Under the pieces are notes generated by a model. The model had not been told where the DNA came from. It did no database searches and was given only the letters and a program-made list of their open reading frames with translations. This document shows, piece after piece, positions 1 through 7,980 of a DNA stretch of 37,944 bases. The stretch is from contig JAGBBX010000059.1 in NCBI GenBank assembly GCA_017938245.1, positions 1 through 37,944 of the forward strand. Reading direction: 5' to 3'. The translations under genes were made by a program, and so were the position numbers. Source of the DNA: Bacteroidaceae bacterium. Lineage in GTDB: Bacteria > Bacteroidota > Bacteroidia > Bacteroidales > Bacteroidaceae. Numbering within the stretch: position 1 is the first letter of the stretch; every line of letters begins with the position of its first letter.

Positions 1-232
1 TCGTTTCAAGAGCGACGACTTTCCCAATCTTCCCTCGACAGTTGTTTGGGGTACCGATATTGACGACAAGATAAGCAACGAGATAATTACCAATATGAAA
101 CTGAAAAGTCCCAACCGTCCCGTAATTCTTGTTGCCGATACCTTCAACCGCATTGTATTTATGTCACAGGGTTACTCCATTGGCTTGGGCGAACAGCTTG
201 TTAAGGTTATTAACCAACTATCGAAAAAGTAA
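1..232 (+). CDS. 3' end of an unidentified protein (possibly thioredoxin-fold C-terminal domain)
   Basis: An open frame enters from the left edge (codons begin at base 2) and stops at TAA 230-232, giving about 76 C-terminal residues. It includes the stretch PVILVADTFNRIVFMSQGY, a strand-turn-strand pattern like the end of a thioredoxin-like fold, and then an amphipathic helix ending in two lysines. I have a weak impression that the same ending occurs in large secreted Bacteroides proteins with a transglutaminase-like domain, but the diagnostic part lies outside the window, so no function is assigned. A strong palindromic terminator follows 10 bases after the stop. Confidence 0.6.
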   Translation, partial: RFKSDDFPNLPSTVVWGTDIDDKISNEIITNMKLKSPNRPVILVADTFNRIVFMSQGYSIGLGEQLVKVINQLSKK

Positions 233-242
233 ACACTCTTTT

Positions 243-290
243 TCATAAAAACAGAATCTCGGGATTAATTCCGAGATTCTGTTTTTATGA
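243..290 (+). terminator. Palindromic terminator, 20-bp perfect stem
   Basis: Bases 243-262 and 271-290 are exact reverse complements around the 8-base loop gattaatt. The GC-rich inner stem is flanked by A5 on the left and T5 on the right, so it can end transcription in either direction. It follows the upstream gene's stop and precedes rmuC. Confidence 0.85.
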
Positions 291-377
291 AACTATACCC
301 CCTGCTTTTCGAATTTTTATCTTATTTTTACGCTTTCAAAGGAACTATATATTACTAAACAAAACACAAGACTTTTT

Positions 378-1763
378 ATGGAGATTATTTTAGCTGTTGT
401 TGCCGGAGTAGCGTTGGGAGTGTTTACAGGGATTATCATAGCACGTGGCAAAAGCAAGGACTTATTGACCGAGATTGAGAAAATGAAATGGCAACTCGAG
501 AACGAAAAAGCTAATGCCGAACTCAAATCGTCGGCTCTTCAGCAGCAAGTTGCAGCGGTAAAGAGTGATGCGAAGGAGCAGATAGAGAGTATAAAACGAG
601 AGTGTGAAAAGCGCATCTCCGAGGTAAAAAATGATGCCGAGAGACAGAACCGCGAGATGCTGATTGCTCAAGAGGAGAGACATCGACAGGCTATGCAGAC
701 GCAGCAAGAACTATTCGATGAGACAATCTCAAGAGTGACGGCACAGGTGAAAAATGCAACTGATGATATGCTTAAACAGCGTCAGAAAGAGTTTGCCGAA
801 GCAAGCAATACGAATCTTGGACAGATTGTAAATCCTCTGCGCGAGACAATAGAGAAGATGAAGCAGACAATGAGCGATAGCACGCTTAGACAGACCGAAC
901 TTAGCAGCGAGATGAAGGCTAACCTCGAGAATATGATGCGTCACAGCGAGGCTGCTAAGCAGAGTGCCGATGAACTTGCACGTGTCTTTAAACACAAAAG
1001 TAAGGTGCAGGGAGACTGGGGCGAGCGTGTACTCGATGAACTGCTTGAATCGCAGGGACTTACACAAGGCGTGCACTACGAACTTCAGGCTGCTATACGC
1101 GACGCCGCGGGTAATGTCGTAAGAACCGATACAGGAGGAAATCTGCGTCCCGATGTTATTATGCACATCGACACCAGACGCGAAGTGATAATAGACTCGA
1201 AGGTGTCGCTCACTGCTTTTATGGATTACATCAATGCCGAGACCGAAGAGGAGCGTCAAAAGCACTTGAAGGCACACGTCGACAGCATACAGAAACACGT
1301 TAAGGAGCTCTCGAAGAAGGACTATTCGTCCTATATAAAAGCGCCAAAGGTAAGAATGGATTATGTGATAATGTTCGTTCCACACACAGGTGCTCTGTGG
1401 ACAGCGCTTAACGCGCAACCCGACCTCTGGCGCAAGGCAATGGAGATGAACGTGTTCATTGCCGATGAGCAGACGCTGTTTGCTGCATTAAGAATGATAA
1501 ATCTCACCTGGGCGCATATTGCACAGGCCGAGAACCACGAGAAGGTCTACGAACTTGCCAACGAGATTCTCGACCGTGTAGGAAAGTTTATGGCTTGTTA
1601 CGAGAATATCGGCGAAGCAATAAAGCGAGCGCAGAGAGCATACGACGAGGGTGGCAAGAAACTCGCTCCCACAGGGCAGAGTATTCTTCAGTCTTGCGCA
1701 AAATTAGAGAAACTCGGTGCCAGACAGAGTAAACGCAATCCTATTGGTGAAATAGGAGGATAA
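378..1763 (+). CDS. rmuC: DNA recombination protein RmuC
   Basis: 461 residues, normal for RmuC. Residues 1-22 form one N-terminal membrane segment (IILAVVAGVALGVFTGIII). Residues ~25-190 are a long charged coiled coil. The conserved RmuC domain spans ~195-420, with QGDWGERVLDELLESQGL, GNLRPDVIMHI, IIDSKVSL and the block VIMFVPHTGALWTAL. RmuC proteins are nuclease-like, limit recombination at inverted repeats and have been linked to restriction of incoming DNA; the biochemical reaction is not well settled. The ATG at 378 directly precedes the membrane segment. The gene stands alone on the plus strand and converges on the methyltransferase gene 26 bases downstream, with no obvious hairpin between them. 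Confidence 0.92.
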   Translation: MEIILAVVAGVALGVFTGIIIARGKSKDLLTEIEKMKWQLENEKANAELKSSALQQQVAAVKSDAKEQIESIKRECEKRISEVKNDAERQNREMLIAQEERHRQAMQTQQELFDETISRVTAQVKNATDDMLKQRQKEFAEASNTNLGQIVNPLRETIEKMKQTMSDSTLRQTELSSEMKANLENMMRHSEAAKQSADELARVFKHKSKVQGDWGERVLDELLESQGLTQGVHYELQAAIRDAAGNVVRTDTGGNLRPDVIMHIDTRREVIIDSKVSLTAFMDYINAETEEERQKHLKAHVDSIQKHVKELSKKDYSSYIKAPKVRMDYVIMFVPHTGALWTALNAQPDLWRKAMEMNVFIADEQTLFAALRMINLTWAHIAQAENHEKVYELANEILDRVGKFMACYENIGEAIKRAQRAYDEGGKKLAPTGQSILQSCAKLEKLGARQSKRNPIGEIGG

Positions 1764-1789
1764 TAGGCAAACTGATATTGTGGTAAGGA

Positions 1790-2521
1790 TTATGAGTGCC
1801 AACTAATTCGTGCAACATAATCGTAGTGGCTGCCCTCGGCGCACTTTTCGCATTTAAGTCCTGCTACTGTGGCATAATAGGCAAGTGTCTCAAAGTCGAT
1901 ATACAGCCAATCGAAGGAGGCACCCTTTATGCCCTTATAACGCATTTCATAATCGACTTCACCATAATATCCGGCAGCAAGGTCGACGCAGAAAGAACCG
2001 TCTTCTTCTTCGTAGATGTATCTTAAATCGGATGAGTCGAGTAACAGCTGTCCGCCCGGAGAAAGCAGGCGCTTCACGCAAAGCATAAACTGAGGCATAC
2101 GCTCTACTTTTCCAACAATACCGATGCCGTTCATTGCCATAAGTATTGTATCGAATTTTTCGCAGAAGGTCTCGTCGAAGAAATTTGTCAGACGAGCATC
2201 GACACCTCTCTCGCGCATTACCTGCACCGATAGTTCCGAGATATCTATTGCAACAACCTCGTGCCCGCGTTTCATCAGTTCAAGTGAGTGGCAACCCGAG
2301 CCTGCTCCAACGTCAAGCACACGACCCCGCGCCATCTGAATCATTGTCTGTTCGAGCAGTGGCATCTCCTCCATTGTGCGAAAGAGTGTGGCAACGGGAA
2401 TCTCATCCTCGTAGAACATCGACGAGAGTACGCGAAGCTTGGCTGCCTTACCTGTTGAATGATAGTCGGCAATGGCGCGCCCCATAGGGTCTTTACGTGG
2501 TTCCAGTAATGCGTTGTCCAT
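1790..2521 (-). CDS. Class I SAM-dependent methyltransferase
   Basis: 243 residues. SAM-binding motif I is clear at residues 68-78 (VLDVGAGSGCH) and is followed by the acidic end of strand 2 (VVAIDIS, Asp93) and a motif resembling the strand-4 region (FDTILMAMNGIGIVGK). The fold is the Methyltransf_25/11 type; the methyl acceptor is unknown. The start at 2521 lies one base after the stop of the glycosyltransferase gene, so the two are almost certainly translated from one transcript with the DUF4254 gene (order DUF4254, GT9, methyltransferase). That suggests, as inference, a role in modifying a surface glycan or its carrier. Confidence 0.85.
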   Translation of the reverse strand: MDNALLEPRKDPMGRAIADYHSTGKAAKLRVLSSMFYEDEIPVATLFRTMEEMPLLEQTMIQMARGRVLDVGAGSGCHSLELMKRGHEVVAIDISELSVQVMRERGVDARLTNFFDETFCEKFDTILMAMNGIGIVGKVERMPQFMLCVKRLLSPGGQLLLDSSDLRYIYEEEDGSFCVDLAAGYYGEVDYEMRYKGIKGASFDWLYIDFETLAYYATVAGLKCEKCAEGSHYDYVARISWHS

Positions 2522-2522
2522 A

Positions 2523-3578
2523 TTATAATCCTAATTTCTTTATTACTCTGTCGGCAATCTCCTGTGGCGGGAAATTCATACAACGGTAGTCGCCGTAGTG
2601 GCAGGGTTTGTTGCCGAATATAGAGCAAGGACGGCATTCCAACGGTAACTGTATGCAGTCCTCCTCTTTCTGATGCCAGCCCAAGAATCCAGCCAATGGC
2701 GATGTGGCACCCCAAATTGATAGTGCCGGGGTGTTTACCAGTGATGCCATATGCATATTTGCCGAGTCCATACAGAGCATTGCATCAAGGTGACTTATGA
2801 GTCGAAGCTCGCCATTGAAATTACTTTTGCCTATAAATGAGATTACATTGTCGTAGTCGCGGCACCAGCCGTTTACAACAAGTTCCTCTTCGGCGCCGTT
2901 GCCAAAGCATATTATCTTTATTCCCTGTTGCTTGGATAGTATCTCTACTACTCGGCGCATAAGTTCTATGGGGTATATTTTCCCTTTATGACGAGCAAAC
3001 GGTGCTATTCCTAACCATTTGTCACTGCCTTTTTGTGGCAATACGGTTGCAAACTCGCTTATATCCCCCTTCTCGTTGCCGAACAGCGAGACAAAATCCG
3101 GGGTAAAGGGTAGGCCCAGACGGGTAAATACATCGCGGTAGCGCTCAAAGGTGCTCATAAGCGGTTCGAGCCTTTTGTTGTACTTGCAGGTAAGGCGACT
3201 CTTCTCTATGCGGCCTTTTATAATGTGCTCGGTGGGTACATTATTAAGCGCAAAGAAGAGACGCAGAACCTTTGTGCGTAGCACGTCGTGAAGGTCGGCA
3301 AAGGCATCGGGGGCAAACTCCTCTTTCAACTCGTTGTAGAGCCTGCGAAGTCCGAAAGGCCCCTTGTAGCAGTCGGGGTCTACTCCCTTGAAGAGCAGAT
3401 TCTGCGGAGCATTTATAAAAAATTGTCCGAATCTCTTGCGGCTGACAAGCACGAATCGGTGTTGCGGATATGTGGCAGCAAGCGAATAGAGCAATGGAAT
3501 TGTCATTGCAATATCGCCTACAGCCGAGAAACGTGTGATAAGTATTGTGCGTTTGCCGTTATTTCTTTCCTGCACCAT
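2523..3578 (-). CDS. Glycosyltransferase family 9 (heptosyltransferase-like)
   Basis: 351 residues, typical for GT9. The N-terminal half opens with TRFSAVGDIAMTIPLL, the RFSAxGD motif of ADP-heptose:LPS heptosyltransferases. The C-terminal half has the nucleotide-sugar binding region CMDSANMHMASLVNTPALS followed by IWGATSP. A cysteine-rich tail (LECRPCSIFGNKPCHYGDYRC) resembles that of other Bacteroidetes members. The family transfers heptose or a related sugar onto lipid A-core at the inner face of the inner membrane; donor and acceptor cannot be read from sequence. The start overlaps the end of the DUF4254 gene by 20 bases, so the two are probably translationally coupled. Confidence 0.88.
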   Translation of the reverse strand: MVQERNNGKRTILITRFSAVGDIAMTIPLLYSLAATYPQHRFVLVSRKRFGQFFINAPQNLLFKGVDPDCYKGPFGLRRLYNELKEEFAPDAFADLHDVLRTKVLRLFFALNNVPTEHIIKGRIEKSRLTCKYNKRLEPLMSTFERYRDVFTRLGLPFTPDFVSLFGNEKGDISEFATVLPQKGSDKWLGIAPFARHKGKIYPIELMRRVVEILSKQQGIKIICFGNGAEEELVVNGWCRDYDNVISFIGKSNFNGELRLISHLDAMLCMDSANMHMASLVNTPALSIWGATSPLAGFLGWHQKEEDCIQLPLECRPCSIFGNKPCHYGDYRCMNFPPQEIADRVIKKLGL

Positions 3579-4173
3579 AAAGAACGGGATTCAATGAGGG
3601 ATCGTTGTACATCTTCATCTGGCGGTACACCTTCATATATTTGCGACCGGCTGCAATGTCATCGAGCAGCTGACCGATAGAGGTTGTCATATCTTTGTAT
3701 TGCTCTTTCAAAACGTCGAGTTTGGCCTGGCATTTTGCACGGTGCTCCTCGCTTACGTCGGTGCGTATTACCTCCTCATTCATATGGTATATCTTAAGTG
3801 AGAGGATAGAGTAGCGGTCGACAGCCCAAGCGGGACTCTCTGTATTGATTGTTGCACCTTCGATAGGGGTAACATCTTTGTATAGATCGAGGAAGTAACT
3901 GTCGATAAGCTCCACCAGGTCGGTGCGGTCTTGGTTCGACTTGTCTATGCGACGCTTTAGTGTGAGTGCCTCAACGGGGTCGATATTCGGGTCTCTGATA
4001 ATATCCTCGAAGTGCCATTGAACGGTGTCTATCCAGCATTTCAGATAGAGGTAATATTCGATACTCTTAACGGGATAGGGGTTGTTGATAGGGGTATCTA
4101 CGTTGTCGGTCTTATGATAATCGGCAATGGCCTGATTAAAGATGGGCCAACTCATCTCGGTAAATGCTTTCAT
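3559..4173 (-). CDS. DUF4254 domain-containing protein
   Basis: 204 residues, mostly helical and charged, without signal peptide or membrane segment. It matches my recollection of the DUF4254 family, a Bacteroidetes protein encoded next to GT9 glycosyltransferases; visible family-like pieces are SWPIFNQAIADYHKTDNVD and LSLKIYHMNEEV. Function is unknown. It is first in a three-gene minus-strand transcript (DUF4254, GT9, methyltransferase) and shares 20 bases with the GT9 gene. The 185-base gap upstream is shared with divergent pdxB; I found no convincing -7/-33 pair in it. Confidence 0.8.
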   Translation of the reverse strand: MKAFTEMSWPIFNQAIADYHKTDNVDTPINNPYPVKSIEYYLYLKCWIDTVQWHFEDIIRDPNIDPVEALTLKRRIDKSNQDRTDLVELIDSYFLDLYKDVTPIEGATINTESPAWAVDRYSILSLKIYHMNEEVIRTDVSEEHRAKCQAKLDVLKEQYKDMTTSIGQLLDDIAAGRKYMKVYRQMKMYNDPSLNPVLYGAGKK

Positions 4174-4358
4174 TGTGTATGAGATTTTAGGATATGTACT
4201 ATTTTAAAAATAACAGACTTCTTTATATCGGTTCTTCTTGGATGAGACCTATAAAGAAAAAATCTTATTATGCGAATGTATACAAACTTTACGATATAGA
4301 CAAAATTTTATTGGAAAAGTAACTATATTTACATCGTTTTTTAGATGTAGTATATTTG

Positions 4359-5405
4359 ATGAAGGTAGTTATTGATGAGAAAATACCCTATCTGGGCGAT
4401 GCTTTGCAACAGATGGGACATAGTGTGCTTGCTCTTCCCGGCGATGCAATTGCCAATGGACATCTTGTGGATGCAGGAGCTCTGTTTGTGCGTACACGTA
4501 CAAATTGTAATGCTGCGTTGCTCGATGGCAGTGCGGTACGTTTTATAGGTACGGCCACTATCGGGTACGACCATATCGACCGTGAGTATTGCAAGCAGGC
4601 CGACATTGAGTGGACGAATGCTCCGGGTTGCAATGCCAATGCTGTACTTCAGTATGTGCAGTCGGTTGTCTACTCGTGGGCGCGCGACAACGGTGTGGCG
4701 GCAGATACTCTTACACTGGGCATAGTTGGTGTCGGGCAGATAGGCTCGCGTGTCGAGCGTTGGGCGCGTAGTGTTGGTATGACGGTGTTGCTTAACGACC
4801 CTCCGCGTGAGGAACGGGGTGAAGAGGGCTTCTCTTCGCTTGCCGACATTGCCGGGCAGTGCGATGTGATAACATTTCATCCCACGCTTAGCAGGGTGGG
4901 GCGCTATGCAAGCTATCATCTGGCCGATGAACGTTTCTTCGATACGCTACAGCATTGCCACCTGCTCATTAATGCTTCTCGTGGCCCTATTGTCGATAAT
5001 GAGGCGCTTCTTGCAGCTCTTGACAGTGGAAAAGTAGAAAGTGCAGCTATTGATGTGTGGGAGGGAGAACCTCATTTGAATCTTTCACTATTGCAACGTG
5101 CCTACATTGCGACACCGCATATTGCAGGTTACTCGGCCGAAGGTAAGATAAATGCTACCCGACAGGTGTTAGAGGCATTTGCACGCTTCAGTGACTATAG
5201 GTCGATGCTTCCTATGACCGAGTTGGCTGCCCCCCGGGAGTCTTTCATAAAAGCAGTCAATGAAGCCGAAGCTTTGCTTAGAATATATAACCCCTTAGGT
5301 GATACAATGGCGTTAAAAGAGGCACCCGAGAAATTCGAATGGCTGCGTAATAACTATAATTTAAGGCGCGAACCTGCTGCTTATAATATAAAAATAGAAA
5401 AATAA
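4359..5405 (+). CDS. pdxB: Erythronate-4-phosphate dehydrogenase PdxB
   Basis: 348 residues. It oxidises 4-phospho-D-erythronate in the DXP-dependent branch of pyridoxal 5'-phosphate synthesis. The D-2-hydroxyacid dehydrogenase fold shows the Rossmann motif GIVGVGQIGS (Gly124, Gly126, Gly129), the catalytic Arg in NASRGPIVDNEAL, the Glu in DVWEGEP and the His in TPHIAGYS. The C-terminal ~70 residues match the PdxB dimerisation extension (EAEALLRIYNP). I start at the ATG at 4359 (MKVVIDEKIPYLG) and not at the TTG three bases earlier, because PdxB proteins begin with MK-hydrophobic-D. The gene stands alone between the divergent DUF4254 operon and acpP. Confidence 0.92.
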   Translation: MKVVIDEKIPYLGDALQQMGHSVLALPGDAIANGHLVDAGALFVRTRTNCNAALLDGSAVRFIGTATIGYDHIDREYCKQADIEWTNAPGCNANAVLQYVQSVVYSWARDNGVAADTLTLGIVGVGQIGSRVERWARSVGMTVLLNDPPREERGEEGFSSLADIAGQCDVITFHPTLSRVGRYASYHLADERFFDTLQHCHLLINASRGPIVDNEALLAALDSGKVESAAIDVWEGEPHLNLSLLQRAYIATPHIAGYSAEGKINATRQVLEAFARFSDYRSMLPMTELAAPRESFIKAVNEAEALLRIYNPLGDTMALKEAPEKFEWLRNNYNLRREPAAYNIKIEK

Positions 5406-5503
5406 TGTTCGCCCATGGATGGTAAGAGAAGGTGTTTGGAGAGTGCTTTTTGCACAAAAATGGTTGAATGTGCAAAAAAATAGCGCATTTTTTGCATAAT
5501 TTC

Positions 5504-5534
5504 TTGGCAGTTTGTGAATTTTGCCATACCTTTG
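5504..5534 (+). promoter_or_regulatory. Bacteroidetes-type promoter of acpP-fabF-rnc
   Basis: TTGG at 5504-5507, then 19 bases, then TACCTTTG at 5527-5534. This fits the TTTG-N19-21-TAnnTTTG form used by the Bacteroidetes primary sigma factor (one mismatch in the -33 box). Expected transcription start is near 5541, about 30 bases before the acpP ATG. Confidence 0.75.
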
Positions 5535-5572
5535 CGCCATCTAACAATTTGTAATACTAAAATCATACAACT

Positions 5573-5815
5573 ATGTCAGAAATTGAAGCAAGAGTAAAAG
5601 CTATTATCGTTGAGAAGTTCGGTGTATCAGAGTCAGAGGTTACTTCTGAGGCAAGTTTCACAAATGACCTTAGCGCAGATTCACTCGATCGCGTTGAGCT
5701 TATTATGGAAATCGAGGATGAGTTCGGTATCTCTATCCCCGAGGATCAGGCTGAGAACATTGCAACTGTAGGCGATGCAGTTAAGTATGTAGAGAAGATG
5801 GTTGCTGAGAAGTAA
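5573..5815 (+). CDS. acpP: Acyl carrier protein
   Basis: 80 residues, acidic, normal ACP length. The [18 protein letters not shown] block is the 4'-phosphopantetheine attachment site; the modified serine is Ser37. The protein carries growing acyl chains for type II fatty acid synthesis in the cytoplasm. It lies 41 bases before fabF on the same strand, the usual acpP-fabF-rnc order in Bacteroidales, and follows a well-formed promoter. Confidence 0.97.
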   Translation: MSEIEARVKAIIVEKFGVSESEVTSEASFTNDLSADSLDRVELIMEIEDEFGISIPEDQAENIATVGDAVKYVEKMVAEK

Positions 5816-5856
5816 TCGACTTCCTACATATACATATAACCTAACTATTCTAGTAG

Positions 5857-7110
5857 ATGAATTCAAGAAGAGTAGTTGTAACAGGTCTTGGTGCTATTTC
5901 TCCGATTGGAAACGATATTCCCACAATTTGGGAAAACGTCTCTAATGGAGTAAGTGGAGCAGGACCTATTACTCGTTTTGACGCAACACTTTTTAAAACA
6001 AGATTTGCTTGCGAGGTTAAGAATTTCGACTCAAGCGCTCAGCTTGGTCGTGAGGCTCGTAAATTGGATAGCGACACTCACTTTGGTGTTGCTTCGGCAG
6101 TGCAGGCAATAGAGGATAGCAAACTCGATTTCGAGAAAGAGGATTGCAATCGTATTGGTGTCGTATATGGTGAGGGAATTGGTGGTATTCGCGCTCTCGA
6201 AGATGAGCTTGAGCCTTATTTCCTTAACCCCGATAAAGGCCCTCGTTTCTCTCCGTTCCTCATTACAAAGATGATTTCGGATATGACAACCGGCATTATA
6301 TCGATACGTTATGGTCTTAAAGGGCCTAACTATGTGACAACGTCGGCTTGTGCATCGGCTTCGAATGCCATCGTTGATGCTTACGACCAGATACGTTTGG
6401 GACGTGCCGATGTTATGCTTGCAGGAGGTTCCGAGGCTGCTATTTGTCCAACCGGAGTGGGTGGTTTTAATGCAATGCACGCGCTGTCGGTGCGTAATGA
6501 CGCACCCGAGACTGCTTCGCGTCCCTTTAGCAAGAGTCGTGACGGTTTCGTGATTGGTGAGGGTGCTGCTTGTCTGGTACTCGAGGAGTATGAGCACGCA
6601 GTGGCTCGCGGTGCAAAAATTTATGCCGAGATTGTCGGCTCGGGTCTTACAGCCGATGCGCATCATATGACAGCTCCTCATCCCGAGGGTGACGGTGCTA
6701 TGCGCGTAATGCAGAATGCCATTGACGAGGCAGGACTTAAGCCCGAAGATGTCGACTACATCAATGTGCACGGAACATCTACCTATGCGGGTGATATCTC
6801 TGAGACAAAGGCAATAAAGGGTGTTTTTGGTGAGCACGCATACAAACTCAATATAAGCTCTACAAAGTCTATGACGGGTCACCTGCTTGGTGCCGCGGGA
6901 GCACTCGAGGCTGTAATAACAGTGCTTGCAATGGTAAACGATACCGTTCCTCCCACCATTAACTTTACCGAGGGTGACGAGGATCCCGAGATTGATTATA
7001 AACTGAATTTTACATTCAACAAGGCGCAGAAGCGTCCTATCAATGTGGCAATATCAAATACATTTGGCTTTGGTGGTCACAATGTTTGTATAGCATTCAA
7101 GAAAATTTGA
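5857..7110 (+). CDS. fabF: Beta-ketoacyl-ACP synthase II
   Basis: 417 residues. It condenses malonyl-ACP with acyl-ACP in fatty acid elongation. The thiolase-fold catalytic set is complete: Cys165 in TTSACASASNA, His305 in NVHGTSTYAGD, Lys337 in SSTKSMTGH and His342 in the same block, followed by the NTFGFGGHN glycine-rich C-terminal motif. It lies between acpP and rnc. Its last 25 bases overlap the longest possible rnc frame, and its TGA overlaps a possible TTG start of rnc. Confidence 0.97.
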   Translation: MNSRRVVVTGLGAISPIGNDIPTIWENVSNGVSGAGPITRFDATLFKTRFACEVKNFDSSAQLGREARKLDSDTHFGVASAVQAIEDSKLDFEKEDCNRIGVVYGEGIGGIRALEDELEPYFLNPDKGPRFSPFLITKMISDMTTGIISIRYGLKGPNYVTTSACASASNAIVDAYDQIRLGRADVMLAGGSEAAICPTGVGGFNAMHALSVRNDAPETASRPFSKSRDGFVIGEGAACLVLEEYEHAVARGAKIYAEIVGSGLTADAHHMTAPHPEGDGAMRVMQNAIDEAGLKPEDVDYINVHGTSTYAGDISETKAIKGVFGEHAYKLNISSTKSMTGHLLGAAGALEAVITVLAMVNDTVPPTINFTEGDEDPEIDYKLNFTFNKAQKRPINVAISNTFGFGGHNVCIAFKKI

Positions 7111-7841
7111 AAACAGATAATCAATTGAAAAACCTGATAGATAGAATAAGGCTCTTATTTCGTAAGGATAAGGAGTCTTATTCTTTATTATACTCTCTGT
7201 TGGGCTTTTGGCCAAGAAACATAAAACCCTATAAGATGGCGCTTACGCACAGTTCTTGTGCAACGGGTAAACGTAAACTGACTTGTAACGAGAGGCTCGA
7301 GTTTCTGGGCGACGCGGTGCTTAGCTCAGTTGCAGCCGATTATCTCTACCATCGATTCGGCAGAGAGCGCGAGGGTTTTCTTTCGAAGTCACGTAGCCGA
7401 TTAGTCTGCCGCGAGAGCCTGAATGATATTGCAGTTAAGATAGGACTCGATAAGATTGTTGAGGTTAGCGAGTTGGGACATCAGCATAACAGCTATGTGT
7501 TTGGCAATGCTTTTGAGGCGCTTGTGGGTGCAATATATATCGACAGGGGATACGACTATTGTCGTCTGTTTCTTTTAGAGCGTGTCTTTGGAGCAATACC
7601 CGATGTGGAGTCAATCATTGTCAGCGATAATAATTTCAAGAGTCGCCTCATTGAGTGGTCGCAGAAAGAGCACCGTCAAGTCTCTTTTGTGCTGTGTAGT
7701 GAAGAACAACGTTCCGATGGCCCTTATTTTATAAGCGAAGTTCTTGTCGATGGTGAAATTAAGGGGCACGGCGAAGGTTTCTCGAAGCGTGAGAGCCAAC
7801 AACGTGCAGCTCAAGAGGCTCTCGGATATGTTTTAGGTTAA
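7086..7841 (+). CDS. rnc: Ribonuclease III
   Basis: Up to 251 residues. The endonuclease domain carries the signature NERLEFLGDAVLS and the second acidic box NAFEALVGAIYIDRGYDYC. The C-terminal double-stranded RNA binding domain (~180-251) starts at NFKSRLIEWSQ and ends with GFSKRESQQRAAQEAL. It cleaves dsRNA, including rRNA precursors. The start is uncertain because no ATG precedes the conserved region: TTG codons lie at 7086, at 7107 (overlapping the fabF TGA) and at 7125. The 7125 start gives MKNLIDRIRLLFRK, which best matches how I remember other Bacteroides RNase III proteins beginning. All three imply coupling to fabF. Confidence 0.93.
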   Translation: MYSIQENLKTDNQLKNLIDRIRLLFRKDKESYSLLYSLLGFWPRNIKPYKMALTHSSCATGKRKLTCNERLEFLGDAVLSSVAADYLYHRFGREREGFLSKSRSRLVCRESLNDIAVKIGLDKIVEVSELGHQHNSYVFGNAFEALVGAIYIDRGYDYCRLFLLERVFGAIPDVESIIVSDNNFKSRLIEWSQKEHRQVSFVLCSEEQRSDGPYFISEVLVDGEIKGHGEGFSKRESQQRAAQEALGYVLG

Positions 7842-7898
7842 TAGTACCTTTTCTAATATTCTCACTAACTGCCTTTGTCGAGACGTATTAATAATGAT

Positions 7899-7934
7899 AA
7901 AATCCCAAAGTACCGGCCGGTACTTTGGGATTTT
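7899..7934 (+). terminator. 36-bp perfect palindrome between convergent rnc and dnaX
   Basis: 7899-7916 and 7917-7934 are exact reverse complements with no designed loop (centre ccggccgg), with A4 on one side and an eight-base T run on the other. It lies between the stops of rnc (+) and dnaX (-), so it can serve both. Confidence 0.88.
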
Positions 7935-7980
7935 TTTTCTTGGATATTGAGATTCATTGCAATATCCACAGTATAACCTA

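Noticed and set aside
729-1418. 229-residue minus-strand frame inside rmuC
   Set aside because: It lies wholly opposite a well-supported gene, has shadow-frame composition and no recognisable motif. Similar long antisense frames over fabF (6031-6882) and ispG (14462-15166) were dropped for the same reason.
4351-4358. TATATTTG just before pdxB as a -7 promoter box
   Set aside because: It abuts the ATG at 4359; the transcript would start inside the gene. The PdxB N-terminus is well conserved from that ATG, so the match is probably chance.
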